Shown in pieces: positions 8,224 to 17,622 of a stretch of 41,789 nt of DNA (positions within the stretch are counted from its first letter, which is position 1; every line of letters starts with the position of its first letter). The notes beneath the pieces are model-generated. The model was not told where the DNA came from. It saw nothing but the letters and a program-made list of their open reading frames with translations, and did no database searches. Position numbers and translations under genes: made by a program. Source of the DNA: Candidatus Blautia excrementigallinarum (GTDB lineage Bacteria > Bacillota > Clostridia > Lachnospirales > Lachnospiraceae); contig DWXL01000013.1 of NCBI GenBank assembly GCA_019119235.1, forward strand, positions 1 to 41,789. Reading direction: 5' to 3'.

Positions 8224-9510
8224 ATGTTTGCAGACAGAGCGAGAATCATCATCCGTTCCGGTAAAGGCGGCGACGGCCACGTAAGCTTCCGGAGAGAACT
8301 TTATGTTCCCAACGGCGGTCCCGACGGCGGCGACGGCGGAAGAGGCGGAGACGTTATCTTTGAAGTGGATAAAGGCCAGACGACTCTGGGAGATTACCGC
8401 CACAAAAGAAAATTCAAGGCCCAGGACGGACAGGAGGGCGGCAAAAGACGCTGTCACGGCGCGGACGGGGCGGATATTGTATTGAAAGTTCCGGAAGGAA
8501 CTGTTATCATGGAAGCAGAATCCCGCAAGGTGATCGCGGATATGTCCGGAGACAATCAGAGACAGGTTGTGCTGAAGGGCGGAAGAGGCGGTAAGGGCAA
8601 CCAGCATTACGCAACAGCCGCCATGCAGGTGCCAAAGTACGCTCAGCCGGGACAGCCGGCACAGGAGCTCGAGGTCCTTCTGGAGCTTAAAGTAATTGCC
8701 GACGTGGGACTTGTCGGTTTTCCTAATGTGGGGAAATCCACGTTCCTGTCAAGGGTGACAAACGCACAGCCGAAGATCGCCAATTATCATTTTACTACAT
8801 TAAGTCCGAATCTCGGCGTCGTGGATACCGACAACGGCGGTTTTGTCATTGCCGATATTCCCGGCCTTATCGAAGGCGCCTCCCAGGGTGTGGGACTTGG
8901 ACACGAGTTCCTCCGCCATATCGAACGTACCCGCGTTCTGGTGCATATCGTGGACGCGGCCTCCACGGAAGGCAGGGATCCGGTGGACGATATCTATAAG
9001 ATCAATAAGGAACTGGAGGCGTATAATCCCGAGATCGCAGCAAGGCCTCAGATTATCGCAGCCAATAAGATCGACTGCATTTTCGGAGACGAAGACCCTG
9101 TGAAACGGCTGAAAGATGAATTCGAGCCGAAGGGAATCCGTGTATATCCTATTTCCGCGGTAAGCGGCAAAGGCATCAAGGAGCTTCTGTACGGTATCCG
9201 TGAGCTTCTCGACAGCTGTCCGGACGAAAAGATCACGTTTGAACAGGAATTCTTCCCGGAAGATGTTCTGATCACCGAGAATCTTCCCTATACTGTGGAG
9301 CGGGATAAGGACGATCCCCATGTTTTTGTTGTGGAAGGTCCGAAGATCGAGAAAATGCTTGGTTATACCAATCTGGATTCCGAGAAGGGATTTGCTTTCT
9401 TCCAGAAGTTCCTGAAGGACGGAGGCATCCTTGACGAAATGGAAAAAGCCGGAATTCAGGAGGGCGACACCGTCCGCATGTACGGTTTTGATTTTGAGTA
9501 CTATAAATAG
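8224..9510 (+). CDS. obgE: GTPase Obg
   Basis: Glycine-rich Obg fold FADRARIIIRSGKGGDGHVSFRRELYVPNGGPDGGDGG; GFPNVGKST; NKID. Confidence 0.98.
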   Translation: MFADRARIIIRSGKGGDGHVSFRRELYVPNGGPDGGDGGRGGDVIFEVDKGQTTLGDYRHKRKFKAQDGQEGGKRRCHGADGADIVLKVPEGTVIMEAESRKVIADMSGDNQRQVVLKGGRGGKGNQHYATAAMQVPKYAQPGQPAQELEVLLELKVIADVGLVGFPNVGKSTFLSRVTNAQPKIANYHFTTLSPNLGVVDTDNGGFVIADIPGLIEGASQGVGLGHEFLRHIERTRVLVHIVDAASTEGRDPVDDIYKINKELEAYNPEIAARPQIIAANKIDCIFGDEDPVKRLKDEFEPKGIRVYPISAVSGKGIKELLYGIRELLDSCPDEKITFEQEFFPEDVLITENLPYTVERDKDDPHVFVVEGPKIEKMLGYTNLDSEKGFAFFQKFLKDGGILDEMEKAGIQEGDTVRMYGFDFEYYK

Positions 9511-9528
9511 AAAGGTCTGAACACAGTC

Positions 9529-9819
9529 ATGACAAGTAAACAGAGAGCATATCTGAAAAGCCTGGCCATGAAGACAGAGCCGATCCTGCAGCTTGGCAAA
9601 GGCGGAGTCACACCAGAGAACACAGCTTCCGTGGAAGAGGCTCTGGCAGCCAGGGAACTGATCAAGATCAGCATTCTTCAGAACTGCATGGAAGATCCCA
9701 GGCAGATGGCGGAGACTCTTGCAGAACGTACCCATTCTCAGGTAGTACAGGTGATCGGCAGGAAGATCGTCCTGTACAGAGAAGGAAAGAACGAAAAGAA
9801 GAAAATTGTACTTCCCTGA
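9529..9819 (+). CDS. yhbY: YhbY family RNA-binding protein
   Basis: MTSKQRAYLKSLAMKTEPILQLGKGGVTPE... CRM domain. Confidence 0.95.
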   Translation: MTSKQRAYLKSLAMKTEPILQLGKGGVTPENTASVEEALAARELIKISILQNCMEDPRQMAETLAERTHSQVVQVIGRKIVLYREGKNEKKKIVLP

Positions 9820-9836
9820 GACCAGGAGGGACAGAT

Positions 9837-10472
9837 ATGGGAGTAGACCGTAAGAAGATTGGGATAATGGGCGGAACTTTCGATCCGATTCATGTCGGAC
9901 ACCTGATCCTGGGCGAAAAAGCCTATGAGCAGCTGAATCTTGACAAAGTCTGGTTCATGCCCAGCGGCAACCCGCCTCATAAGCGGAACAGGGACGGATG
10001 CGCCAGCGATGAACAGAGAGTGGAGATGGTAAAAAGAGCCATCAGCGGTAATCCGCACTTCGAGCTCTCACTTATCGAAATGAATGAGGATGGATACACA
10101 TACAGCTACCGCACCCTGGAGACCTTAAAAGAACAGAATCCCGACACGGATTATTATTTCATCATAGGCGCGGATTCCCTGTACAGCTTCGCTACCTGGA
10201 AGGAGCCGGCGCGGATTTGCGGCGCCTGCACTGTGGTGGCGGCCTCCAGGAATCATGTTCCCGCAGAGAGTCTTGATCAGCAGATGACATTCCTTTCCCA
10301 GCAGTACGGAGGATGTTTTATCCGTCTGGATACCATGAATATTGATGTTTCCAGCCGTCATCTCCGCCAGTGGCTTCAGGAGGGAAAGAGTCTGCGCTAT
10401 TATGTTCCGGACAGTGTGATCGAATATATCCGGAAGAATAATATTTACCAGACAGAAAACAGACTCGTCTGA
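9837..10472 (+). CDS. nadD: Nicotinate-nucleotide adenylyltransferase
   Basis: GIMGGTFDPIHVGHLILGEKAYEQ; IDVSSRHLR. Confidence 0.97.
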   Translation: MGVDRKKIGIMGGTFDPIHVGHLILGEKAYEQLNLDKVWFMPSGNPPHKRNRDGCASDEQRVEMVKRAISGNPHFELSLIEMNEDGYTYSYRTLETLKEQNPDTDYYFIIGADSLYSFATWKEPARICGACTVVAASRNHVPAESLDQQMTFLSQQYGGCFIRLDTMNIDVSSRHLRQWLQEGKSLRYYVPDSVIEYIRKNNIYQTENRLV

Positions 10473-10511
10473 CTGAGTCTGAATAAATACAAAAGGAGTC
10501 CAGAAGGTATT

Positions 10512-11132
10512 ATGGCTGAATATGATTTTAATAAAATGCAGAAAAAACTGTCAAAATATCTTGACGAGGACCGTTATAACCATACACTTGGGGTCATGTA
10601 TACATGCGCGGCACTTGCAATGGTGCATGGCTGTGACATGAAGGACGCCCAGGCGGCCGGCCTTCTCCATGACAGCGCCAAATGCATTCCCAATAAAAAG
10701 AAACTGAAAATGTGCGAGCATAATAAGATCCCGGTGACAGAATTTGAAAAGGGACATCCTTTTCTTCTTCATGCGAAGCTTGGCGCGTATCTGGCAGAAG
10801 AGAAGTATGGGATCAAGGATCCGGAAATCCTCTCTGCCATTACCTATCACACTACGGGCAAACCGGAAATGAGTGTTCTTGAAAAAATCGTTTATATTGC
10901 AGATTATATTGAACCGGGCCGTTTTAAGGCTCCGAATCTTGCGAAGATCAGAAAACTTGCGTTCCAGAATCTGGATGAATGCATGTACGAAATATTAAAA
11001 GACACTCTGATCTATCTTGAGGAAAATCCAAAAGATGTAGATTACGCTACAAAAGATGCTTTTGTATATTATAAAGATCTACATATGGAAAGGTTAAGGA
11101 TCGCCGCGGATTCCCTTTCCGGAAAGGAGTAA
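10512..11132 (+). CDS. yqeK: YqeK-family HD domain hydrolase
   Basis: RYNHTLGVMYTCAALA ... GLLHDSAK; YIADYIEPGR. Confidence 0.95.
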   Translation: MAEYDFNKMQKKLSKYLDEDRYNHTLGVMYTCAALAMVHGCDMKDAQAAGLLHDSAKCIPNKKKLKMCEHNKIPVTEFEKGHPFLLHAKLGAYLAEEKYGIKDPEILSAITYHTTGKPEMSVLEKIVYIADYIEPGRFKAPNLAKIRKLAFQNLDECMYEILKDTLIYLEENPKDVDYATKDAFVYYKDLHMERLRIAADSLSGKE

Positions 11133-11138
11133 CAACCT

Positions 11139-11501
11139 ATGAATAAAGAAATGGAAATGACAAAACTGGCTGTTAAGGCACTGGATGAAAAGAAAGCTAT
11201 GGATATCAAAGTCATTGACATCCACGAAGTATCCGTTCTTGCCGATTATTTTATTATCGCAAGCGGCAGCAATCAGAATCAGGTACAGGCCATGGTAGAC
11301 AACGTGGAAGAGCAGCTGGGCAAGGCAGGATATGAGCCGAAGCAGATCGAAGGAACAAAGAATTCCAGCTGGATCCTTATGGATTACGGCGATCTGATCA
11401 TCCATATTTTTGATGAAGAAAACCGTCTGTTCTATGATCTGGAAAGAATCTGGAGAGACGGAAAGATCATGGAAACAAATGAATTCCTGTCACAGGACTG
11501 A
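11139..11501 (+). CDS. rsfS: Ribosome silencing factor
   Basis: DIKVIDIHEVSVLADYFIIASGSNQNQVQAMVDNVEE; SSWILMDYGDLIIHIF. Confidence 0.97.
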   Translation: MNKEMEMTKLAVKALDEKKAMDIKVIDIHEVSVLADYFIIASGSNQNQVQAMVDNVEEQLGKAGYEPKQIEGTKNSSWILMDYGDLIIHIFDEENRLFYDLERIWRDGKIMETNEFLSQD

Positions 11502-11541
11502 TTTTGTTTACCGTAATAATATTATGTAAATTAAATACTGT

Positions 11542-11586
11542 AAAAAAGACAGCAGTACTTCAAAATGGAAAACTGCTGTCTTTTTT
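11542..11586. terminator. Bidirectional terminator between rsfS and lexA
   Basis: aaaaaagacagcagt ... actgctgtctttttt, 15-bp inverted repeat. Confidence 0.9.
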
Positions 11587-11587
11587 G

Positions 11588-12208
11588 TCAGTTAAAAAAA
11601 CGGAAAACACCGAATACTTTACCAAGAATTTTAAGGTCGCCGTGTACAAGGATAGGATCCATGGTATCATTTTCCGGCTGAAGACGATAGTATCCGTCTT
11701 CTTTATAAAATGTCTTAACAGTGGCAGAATCTTCCACAAGAGCGACAACCATATCGCCGTCCTCTGCAGTGGACTGCTGTTTGACAAGCACCTGATCCCC
11801 ATCGAAAATACCGGCATTGATCATACTGTCGCCTTTAACCTTCAGCATGAAACTCTGTGCATTTGGCATCATTTCCGCCGGTACCGGGAAATATGTCTCT
11901 ATATTCTCTACTGCCAGGATCGGCTGGCCTGCAGCGACAGTGCCAATCAGAGGCACATTAACAATCTCGCGGCGCACAAGATTAAACTGATCGTCGATGA
12001 TCTCAATCGCTCTGGGTTTCGTCGCGTCTCTGCGGATATAGCCGTTCTTCTCAAGCGCCTCCAGATGGGAGTGAACGGAAGACGTTGATTTCAGATGAAC
12101 TGCCTCGCATATTTCTCTGACTGCAGGCGGGAATCCCCGGTTAATGATCTCGCTCTTAATGTAGTCGAGAATTTCCTGCTGTTTTTTACTAATTCTGCCG
12201 TATGCCAT
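11588..12208 (-). CDS. lexA: SOS repressor LexA
   Basis: [21 protein letters not shown]; cleavage site VAAGQP; catalytic [14 protein letters not shown] and [13 protein letters not shown] ggagg supports the start at 12208. Confidence 0.97.
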   Translation of the reverse strand: MAYGRISKKQQEILDYIKSEIINRGFPPAVREICEAVHLKSTSSVHSHLEALEKNGYIRRDATKPRAIEIIDDQFNLVRREIVNVPLIGTVAAGQPILAVENIETYFPVPAEMMPNAQSFMLKVKGDSMINAGIFDGDQVLVKQQSTAEDGDMVVALVEDSATVKTFYKEDGYYRLQPENDTMDPILVHGDLKILGKVFGVFRFFN

Positions 12209-12268
12209 GATAAAATACCTCCAGATTTTGGTCATACTAATAAGCTGATTTTGAAATGACTTTTATTG

Positions 12269-12297
12269 AGTATATCATATTTCTTGCATAAAAGCAA
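12269..12297 (-). promoter_or_regulatory. Candidate lexA promoter
   Basis: On the minus strand TTGCTT (12297-12292) - 17 bp - TATACT (12274-12269). Confidence 0.55.
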
Positions 12298-12307
12298 ACA
12301 GATATTC

Positions 12308-12321
12308 GGAAAATATGTTCG
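12308..12321. promoter_or_regulatory. Candidate LexA-binding (SOS box-like) site
   Basis: GGAAAATATGTTCG; matches 12/14 of the Bacillus-type CGAACATATGTTCG core. Confidence 0.5.
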
Positions 12322-12346
12322 TGAATTTGAAAATCCCTCTTTTTTC

Positions 12347-12375
12347 TTGTCATATGTGTCAGAAAATGGTACAAT
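12347..12375 (+). promoter_or_regulatory. Candidate promoter of the HlyD-like/yggS/sepF operon
   Basis: TTGTCA - 17 bp - TACAAT. Confidence 0.65.
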
Positions 12376-12408
12376 ACCACTATATGTTGATATAAAGGAG
12401 GCATTTGT

Positions 12409-13818
12409 TTGCCTGTTAACAATAATAACAGGAATCCCAGAAGTCCCGGGATCCTGTCAAAAATCAGAAAAATTTTCAGCCTGAACATCGGTACGATACT
12501 TTTTGGCATTCTGCTTATTTACATGGTTTTCAGCGCTGTTCTTTACCTTACATCTACAAAAATAGAATCCTATCAGGTTATCGCAGGGCCTCTTTCCAGA
12601 AACGCCACATATACCGGACTTGCCGTGCGGGAAGAATCCGTCTATCAGGCCGGTTCAGGGGGATATGTTTCTTACTATGCACGCGAGGGCAGTAAGATCA
12701 ACGCTAACGGTATCGTATACGGCATCAGCAGCACGCCGGTCCCGCAGAGCGAGACTTCTCTTACGCCGGAAGAACTGTCGGATATCCGCAGCGATATGTT
12801 GAGTTTTTCCAAAGGATTTAATTCAAGTAAATTTAATAGCACCTACAGTTTTAAATATGGGCTGGAAGGTGACATTCTTCAATATGCCGGAGTTTCTGAG
12901 GAAGATTCTTCTGTAATCACTCTGGGTAATCAGAGCCTTACCCGTGCGGACAGCGACGGTATTGTGCTTTATTCCACTGACGGATATGAAGATAAGACGG
13001 TATCTTCACTGACAGCCGCAGATTTTGACCAGAATTCTTATCATGAAACTGATCTGAAATCATCCGGAGAAGTGGAGGCCGGAGATAATATTTACACTCT
13101 GATCACAGACGAACGGTGGAGTCTTCTGATCCCGCTCAGCAGCAAACAGGCGTCGGATCTTGCCGACCGGACTTCCGTGAGAGTCAAATTCTTAAAAGAC
13201 GGAATGACTCAAAGCGGTGATTTTTCCGTTGTGGAAATTGACGGACAGCAGTACGGGCAGATAGATTTCAACAAAGGTCTGATACGTTATGCATCAGATC
13301 GTTTTCTTGAAATCGAACTGGTCACCAATACAGTGACCGGACTGAAAATCCCTCTTTCCGCTATTGTCACAAAGGAATTCTATAAGATCCCGGAGGGATT
13401 TGCCACTACGAATGAAGACAGCCAGGATACCGGATTTATGGTTACCAGCGTTAATGACAACGGGGACGAGGTAAACACTTTCGTCACCGCCACCATTTAC
13501 GCAAGTATCCAGGACGACAGCCAGAAGAATGAAGACGGAGAACCACTTGTATATTACTATGTAGATAAAGATGATTTTACCGAAGGCGACGTAATCGAGA
13601 ATCAGAAAGACGGCAGCCGCTATGTGATCAATGACGTGGGAGTGCTGGAGGGTGTATACTGCATCAACCAGGGATTTGCCGTGTTCCGCAGAATTGAACT
13701 TCTTGATCAGAATGAAGAGTATGCGGTAGTTTCCAGAGGCACATCCTACGGGCTTTCTCTTTATGATCATATTGTGAGAAATGCTGATAAAGTGGATGAA
13801 GCGGAAATATTATATTAA
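12409..13818 (+). CDS. HlyD-like/barrel-sandwich membrane-anchored protein of unknown function
   Basis: 469 aa, TTG start with RBS aaaggagg; one N-terminal TM (IGTILFGILLIYMVFSAVLYL); HlyD-like YVSYYAREGSKINANGIVYGI. Confidence 0.75.
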   Translation: MPVNNNNRNPRSPGILSKIRKIFSLNIGTILFGILLIYMVFSAVLYLTSTKIESYQVIAGPLSRNATYTGLAVREESVYQAGSGGYVSYYAREGSKINANGIVYGISSTPVPQSETSLTPEELSDIRSDMLSFSKGFNSSKFNSTYSFKYGLEGDILQYAGVSEEDSSVITLGNQSLTRADSDGIVLYSTDGYEDKTVSSLTAADFDQNSYHETDLKSSGEVEAGDNIYTLITDERWSLLIPLSSKQASDLADRTSVRVKFLKDGMTQSGDFSVVEIDGQQYGQIDFNKGLIRYASDRFLEIELVTNTVTGLKIPLSAIVTKEFYKIPEGFATTNEDSQDTGFMVTSVNDNGDEVNTFVTATIYASIQDDSQKNEDGEPLVYYYVDKDDFTEGDVIENQKDGSRYVINDVGVLEGVYCINQGFAVFRRIELLDQNEEYAVVSRGTSYGLSLYDHIVRNADKVDEAEILY

Positions 13819-13869
13819 TATGGATATATCCGTTCAACTGCAGAATATATTGACAGGAGGAATCGTCCC

Positions 13870-14562
13870 ATGGTGGCAGATAATTTAAGGCAGGTACAGA
13901 AGAACATTGAGAAAGCCTGCCTGACAGTGGGCAGAGACCCGGCGGAAGTAACCCTGATCGCTGTCAGTAAGACAAAACCTGTTCCGCTGCTTCAGGAAGC
14001 CTATGAAGCCGGAGCACGATGTTTCGGGGAGAATAAGGTTCAGGAGATCATGGACAAATATCCCCTGCTGCCTTCAGATATCCGGTGGCATATGATCGGG
14101 CATCTGCAGAGAAACAAAGTAAAATATATTGTGGATAAGGCGGCAATGATCCACTCTGTGGATTCTTTGCGGCTTGCGCAGACAATAGAGCAGGAAGCGG
14201 CGAAACGGGGAGTGCGGGTTCCCGTACTTTTTGAAGTAAACGTGGCTCAGGAGGAAACGAAATTCGGCCTGAAAACAGAAGAAGTACTCCCTCTCGTACA
14301 GGCTGTCGCAGAATTTCCCCATGTAGAAATCCGCGGGTTGATGACCATTGCTCCTTATGTAAACAATCCTGAGGATAACAGGGGCATTTTCCGCGAATTG
14401 AAGAAATTAAGTGTTGACATTGCCGCCAAAAACATTAATAATGTTACTATGAGTGTTCTCAGTATGGGTATGACTGGAGATTATGAAGTCGCCGTACAGG
14501 AGGGCGCTACCATGGTTCGTGTCGGAACCGGTATCTTTGGAGAAAGAGACTATTTACGATAA
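13870..14562 (+). CDS. yggS: YggS-family pyridoxal-phosphate homeostasis protein
   Basis: LIAVSKTKPVPLLQEAYEAGARCFGENKVQE; SMGMTGDYEVAVQEGATMVRVGTGIFG. Confidence 0.96.
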   Translation: MVADNLRQVQKNIEKACLTVGRDPAEVTLIAVSKTKPVPLLQEAYEAGARCFGENKVQEIMDKYPLLPSDIRWHMIGHLQRNKVKYIVDKAAMIHSVDSLRLAQTIEQEAAKRGVRVPVLFEVNVAQEETKFGLKTEEVLPLVQAVAEFPHVEIRGLMTIAPYVNNPEDNRGIFRELKKLSVDIAAKNINNVTMSVLSMGMTGDYEVAVQEGATMVRVGTGIFGERDYLR

Positions 14563-14592
14563 CGATAACTTTAATGGAGATTGGAGAATAAA

Positions 14593-15225
14593 ATGAGCGT
14601 TTTAGACAAGCTTTTAGATGCTGTGAAACTGAATGACAATTATGATGAAGATGAATTCCTCGATGATGATCTTCTTGACGAGACAGATGAGGATTTTCTG
14701 GATGAGGATGGCAAACCCGTAAAGAAATTCTTCCAGAAATTCGGCAGGAAGAAAGAGACGGAAGACGATCTTGACGAATTTGAGCTTGATGAAGAGCCTG
14801 AGAAACCGGCTTCCAGATATACGCCTAAGGCGGCCGCCATACCGAAGAGTACACCGAGACAGGAGAAGCAGGAACGGCCGGTGCGCGCATCCTCCAAGAT
14901 CACTCCTATGAGGAACAGCAGACGCAGCAATCAGACGGTGAATATGGAAGTATGCGTGATCAAACCTTCATCCATGGAGGATACCCGTGAAATCGCCGAT
15001 ACCCTTGTCGATAATTCTACAGTTATCCTTAATCTTGAGGGAATCGATGTGGAGCTTGCCCAGAGGATCATTGATTTTACTTCAGGAGCATGTTATTCTC
15101 TCGGCGGAAGTCTGCAGAAGGTTTCAAGCTATATTTTTGTTCTGGGACCGTCCAATGTGGATATTACCGGAGATCTCCAGAATATTTTAGGAGGATCTGT
15201 TCCTTCAGTCAGAGCTGGGTATTAA
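14593..15225 (+). CDS. sepF: Cell division protein SepF
   Basis: MSVLDKLLDAVKL; acidic linker; C-terminal VCVIKPSSMEDTREIADTLVDNSTVILNLEGIDVELAQRIIDFTSGACYSLGGSLQKVS. Confidence 0.96.
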   Translation: MSVLDKLLDAVKLNDNYDEDEFLDDDLLDETDEDFLDEDGKPVKKFFQKFGRKKETEDDLDEFELDEEPEKPASRYTPKAAAIPKSTPRQEKQERPVRASSKITPMRNSRRSNQTVNMEVCVIKPSSMEDTREIADTLVDNSTVILNLEGIDVELAQRIIDFTSGACYSLGGSLQKVSSYIFVLGPSNVDITGDLQNILGGSVPSVRAGY

Positions 15226-15231
15226 TAAACA

Positions 15232-15978
15232 ATGGAAAAAAATGATTTTTTCATTAAGAGAATCCGGGAACTGGCGAATATCTCCTATCAGAGAGATATT
15301 GCCACTTTTTCGGATTTTCTTAATTTAAACGAACAGAATCTGATAAAAATGGAAAGATTCCCCGGAGTTTCAGCGGAATTTTACGGCGGATATGACCATG
15401 CAGAACGTGTTATCGCCGCCTTTCATCCGCCGACAGTGGACTATGAATGGACATATCCCATCAGCTGCCTGAGAATCGAAGCCAGGTCAGCCAAATTTTC
15501 CGAGAAACTCACACACAGAGATTATCTCGGCGCAATCCTGAATCTTGGCGTTGACCGCAGTGTTATCGGTGATATCCTCGTCAAAGAACATACGGCGTGG
15601 CTGTTCTGTCATGACTGCATTGCGGATTTTCTTGCGGAGAATCTTTTTCGCGTCAGGCATACGGCTGTCTCTGTTTTCCGTTCAGTGGCAGAAGACAGAC
15701 TTCCTGAGCCGGACCTGGCGCCGGTAACCGGAACATGTTCCTCCGTCCGTCTGGATTCACTTATTGCACTTGCCTTTCAGGCTTCCAGGAACAGTATGGT
15801 TTCCTTCATAGAAAGCAGGCAGGTTTTTGTAAACGGAAAACTCATATCCTCCAATGGCTATGAACCGAAAGAAGGGGATATAATTTCTGTACGGGGAAAA
15901 GGCAGATTCATTCTGGACAGTATTAACGGACAAACGAAAAAGGGCCGGATCAGCGTCCGGCTGCTTCGTTATCAATAG
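15232..15978 (+). CDS. ylmH: YlmH-family RNA-binding (S4 domain) protein
   Basis: C-terminal S4 domain RLDSLIALAFQASRNSMVSFIESRQVFVNGKLI; follows sepF. Confidence 0.93.
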   Translation: MEKNDFFIKRIRELANISYQRDIATFSDFLNLNEQNLIKMERFPGVSAEFYGGYDHAERVIAAFHPPTVDYEWTYPISCLRIEARSAKFSEKLTHRDYLGAILNLGVDRSVIGDILVKEHTAWLFCHDCIADFLAENLFRVRHTAVSVFRSVAEDRLPEPDLAPVTGTCSSVRLDSLIALAFQASRNSMVSFIESRQVFVNGKLISSNGYEPKEGDIISVRGKGRFILDSINGQTKKGRISVRLLRYQ

Positions 15979-15996
15979 CATATGCAGGAGGGAACT

Positions 15997-17088
15997 ATGG
16001 CAGAAAACGTTTTGAATGTAAAGCGGGAGGGCGAATTCACCTATCCCATTCTTTTTGAAAATGATTTTGAGAAGCTGGCAGAATCCGTAAAAAAAGAAGG
16101 CCTGGACGGCCGTAATGTCTGTATTGTTGCAGACAGCAACACAGCGCCTCTTTATGCAGAAAAAGTTAAGAACGTACTTGCGACGGTATGTCCGAATGTT
16201 TTTCTGTTTACGTTTCCGGCCGGAGAGGCCAGCAAGAATCTTGATACCGTCCAGGAACTGTACGAAACCCTGATCGTCAATAAAATGGACAGGAAAGGCT
16301 TTCTGGCGGCTCTGGGGGGAGGCGTTACGGGCGACCTGACAGGTTTCTGCGCGGCCACATATCTCAGGGGGATCGACTTTATACAGATTCCTACGACACT
16401 GCTTGCCCAAGTGGACAGTAGCGTGGGAGGAAAAACGGGCGTTGATTTCCGCCAGTACAAGAATATGGTGGGCGCTTTTCATCAGCCCCGCCTTGTATAC
16501 ATGAATATGGAGACACTGAGAAGCCTGCCTGTGGAGGAATTTGCCTGCGGCATGGGAGAAGTGCTGAAGACAGGTCTTATATGCGACGGTGAATTTTTCC
16601 GTTCTGTATGCAGGAACCAGGAAGCTATCCGGAGCCATGACGCTGATCTTCTGGCTTCCGTGATCCACAGATGCTGCGAGATTAAAGCCGGTGTTGTAGA
16701 ACGCGATCCGAGAGAGCAGGGAGAGCGCGCTCTTCTGAATCTGGGACATACGGTGGGACACGCAGTGGAGAAACTGATGGATTTTCAGCTGCTTCATGGA
16801 CAGTGCGTCAGCATAGGACTGGCCGCGGCGGCGGAAATATCAAGGAAACGCGGTTTTCTGACAGATCAGGAATATGAAGAGATCCGCTCCGGATGCAGAC
16901 TTTTCGGCCTGCCTGTCGATGTTTCCGGTCTCAGGGCGGAAGACATACTGGCGGCTACAAAGAACGATAAAAAAATGGAACAGGGACAGATCAAATTCAT
17001 TCTTATGAAGGGAATCGGACACAGCTTTGTGGACAGGACAGTTACAGATACTGAACTGTCAGAAGGAATCCGGAGTATACTGAGATGA
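15997..17088 (+). CDS. aroB: 3-dehydroquinate synthase
   Basis: GGGVTGDLTGFCAATYLRGIDFIQIPTTLLAQVDSSVGGKTGVD; ATG 15997 has RBS aggaggg. Confidence 0.97.
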   Translation: MAENVLNVKREGEFTYPILFENDFEKLAESVKKEGLDGRNVCIVADSNTAPLYAEKVKNVLATVCPNVFLFTFPAGEASKNLDTVQELYETLIVNKMDRKGFLAALGGGVTGDLTGFCAATYLRGIDFIQIPTTLLAQVDSSVGGKTGVDFRQYKNMVGAFHQPRLVYMNMETLRSLPVEEFACGMGEVLKTGLICDGEFFRSVCRNQEAIRSHDADLLASVIHRCCEIKAGVVERDPREQGERALLNLGHTVGHAVEKLMDFQLLHGQCVSIGLAAAAEISRKRGFLTDQEYEEIRSGCRLFGLPVDVSGLRAEDILAATKNDKKMEQGQIKFILMKGIGHSFVDRTVTDTELSEGIRSILR

Positions 17089-17606
17089 AAGATAATCAGC
17101 AGCCCGTGAAAGGAAGAACGGCCAGTATGTGGAGTCTTCTGTTTATCGCAGGAATCGTCCTTCTTACAGCGTCTGATCAGTTTACAAAATATCTTGCCTC
17201 TTTTTATCTCAAAGACACAGAAGGAATTACTCTTATTCCCGGAGTTTTGAAGCTTCAATATCTGGAAAACAGAGGAATGGCCTTCGGTATGCTTCAGGGA
17301 AAACAGGTTTTTCTTATCCTGATCTGTGTTATATTTTTGGGAGCCGCTGTTCTTTTGTTTTTCCGTGTTCCCAAAAACAGTTATTATGTTCCGCTGATCA
17401 CTGTGACGGCAGTGCTTGCCGGGGGCGCCGCGGGGAATCTTATTGACCGTATTTTACGGGGATATGTAGTGGATTTCATATATTTTTCACTGATCGATTT
17501 TCCGGTTTTTAACGTCGCGGACATTTATGTGGTCTGCGGCGGGATTGCTCTGGTGCTGATCGTGATCTTTAAATATAAAGACGGAGATTTCAGTTTTCTT
17601 TTTTAA
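17085..17606 (+). CDS. lspA: Lipoprotein signal peptidase (signal peptidase II)
   Basis: SDQFTKYLA; NRGMAFGML; GGAAGNLIDRILRGYVVDFIYF; FNVADIYVVCGG. Confidence 0.96.
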   Translation: MKDNQQPVKGRTASMWSLLFIAGIVLLTASDQFTKYLASFYLKDTEGITLIPGVLKLQYLENRGMAFGMLQGKQVFLILICVIFLGAAVLLFFRVPKNSYYVPLITVTAVLAGGAAGNLIDRILRGYVVDFIYFSLIDFPVFNVADIYVVCGGIALVLIVIFKYKDGDFSFLF

Positions 17607-17622
17607 GGAATTATAATTAATT

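Noticed and set aside
11504-12088. 194-aa plus-strand ORF
   Set aside because: Antisense to lexA and runs through the bidirectional terminator.
14640-14930. Ser-rich minus-strand ORF
   Set aside because: Complement of the acidic Asp/Glu linker of SepF; compositional artefact.
15757-16797. 346-aa minus-strand ORF
   Set aside because: Antisense to ylmH/aroB, which have clear family motifs.
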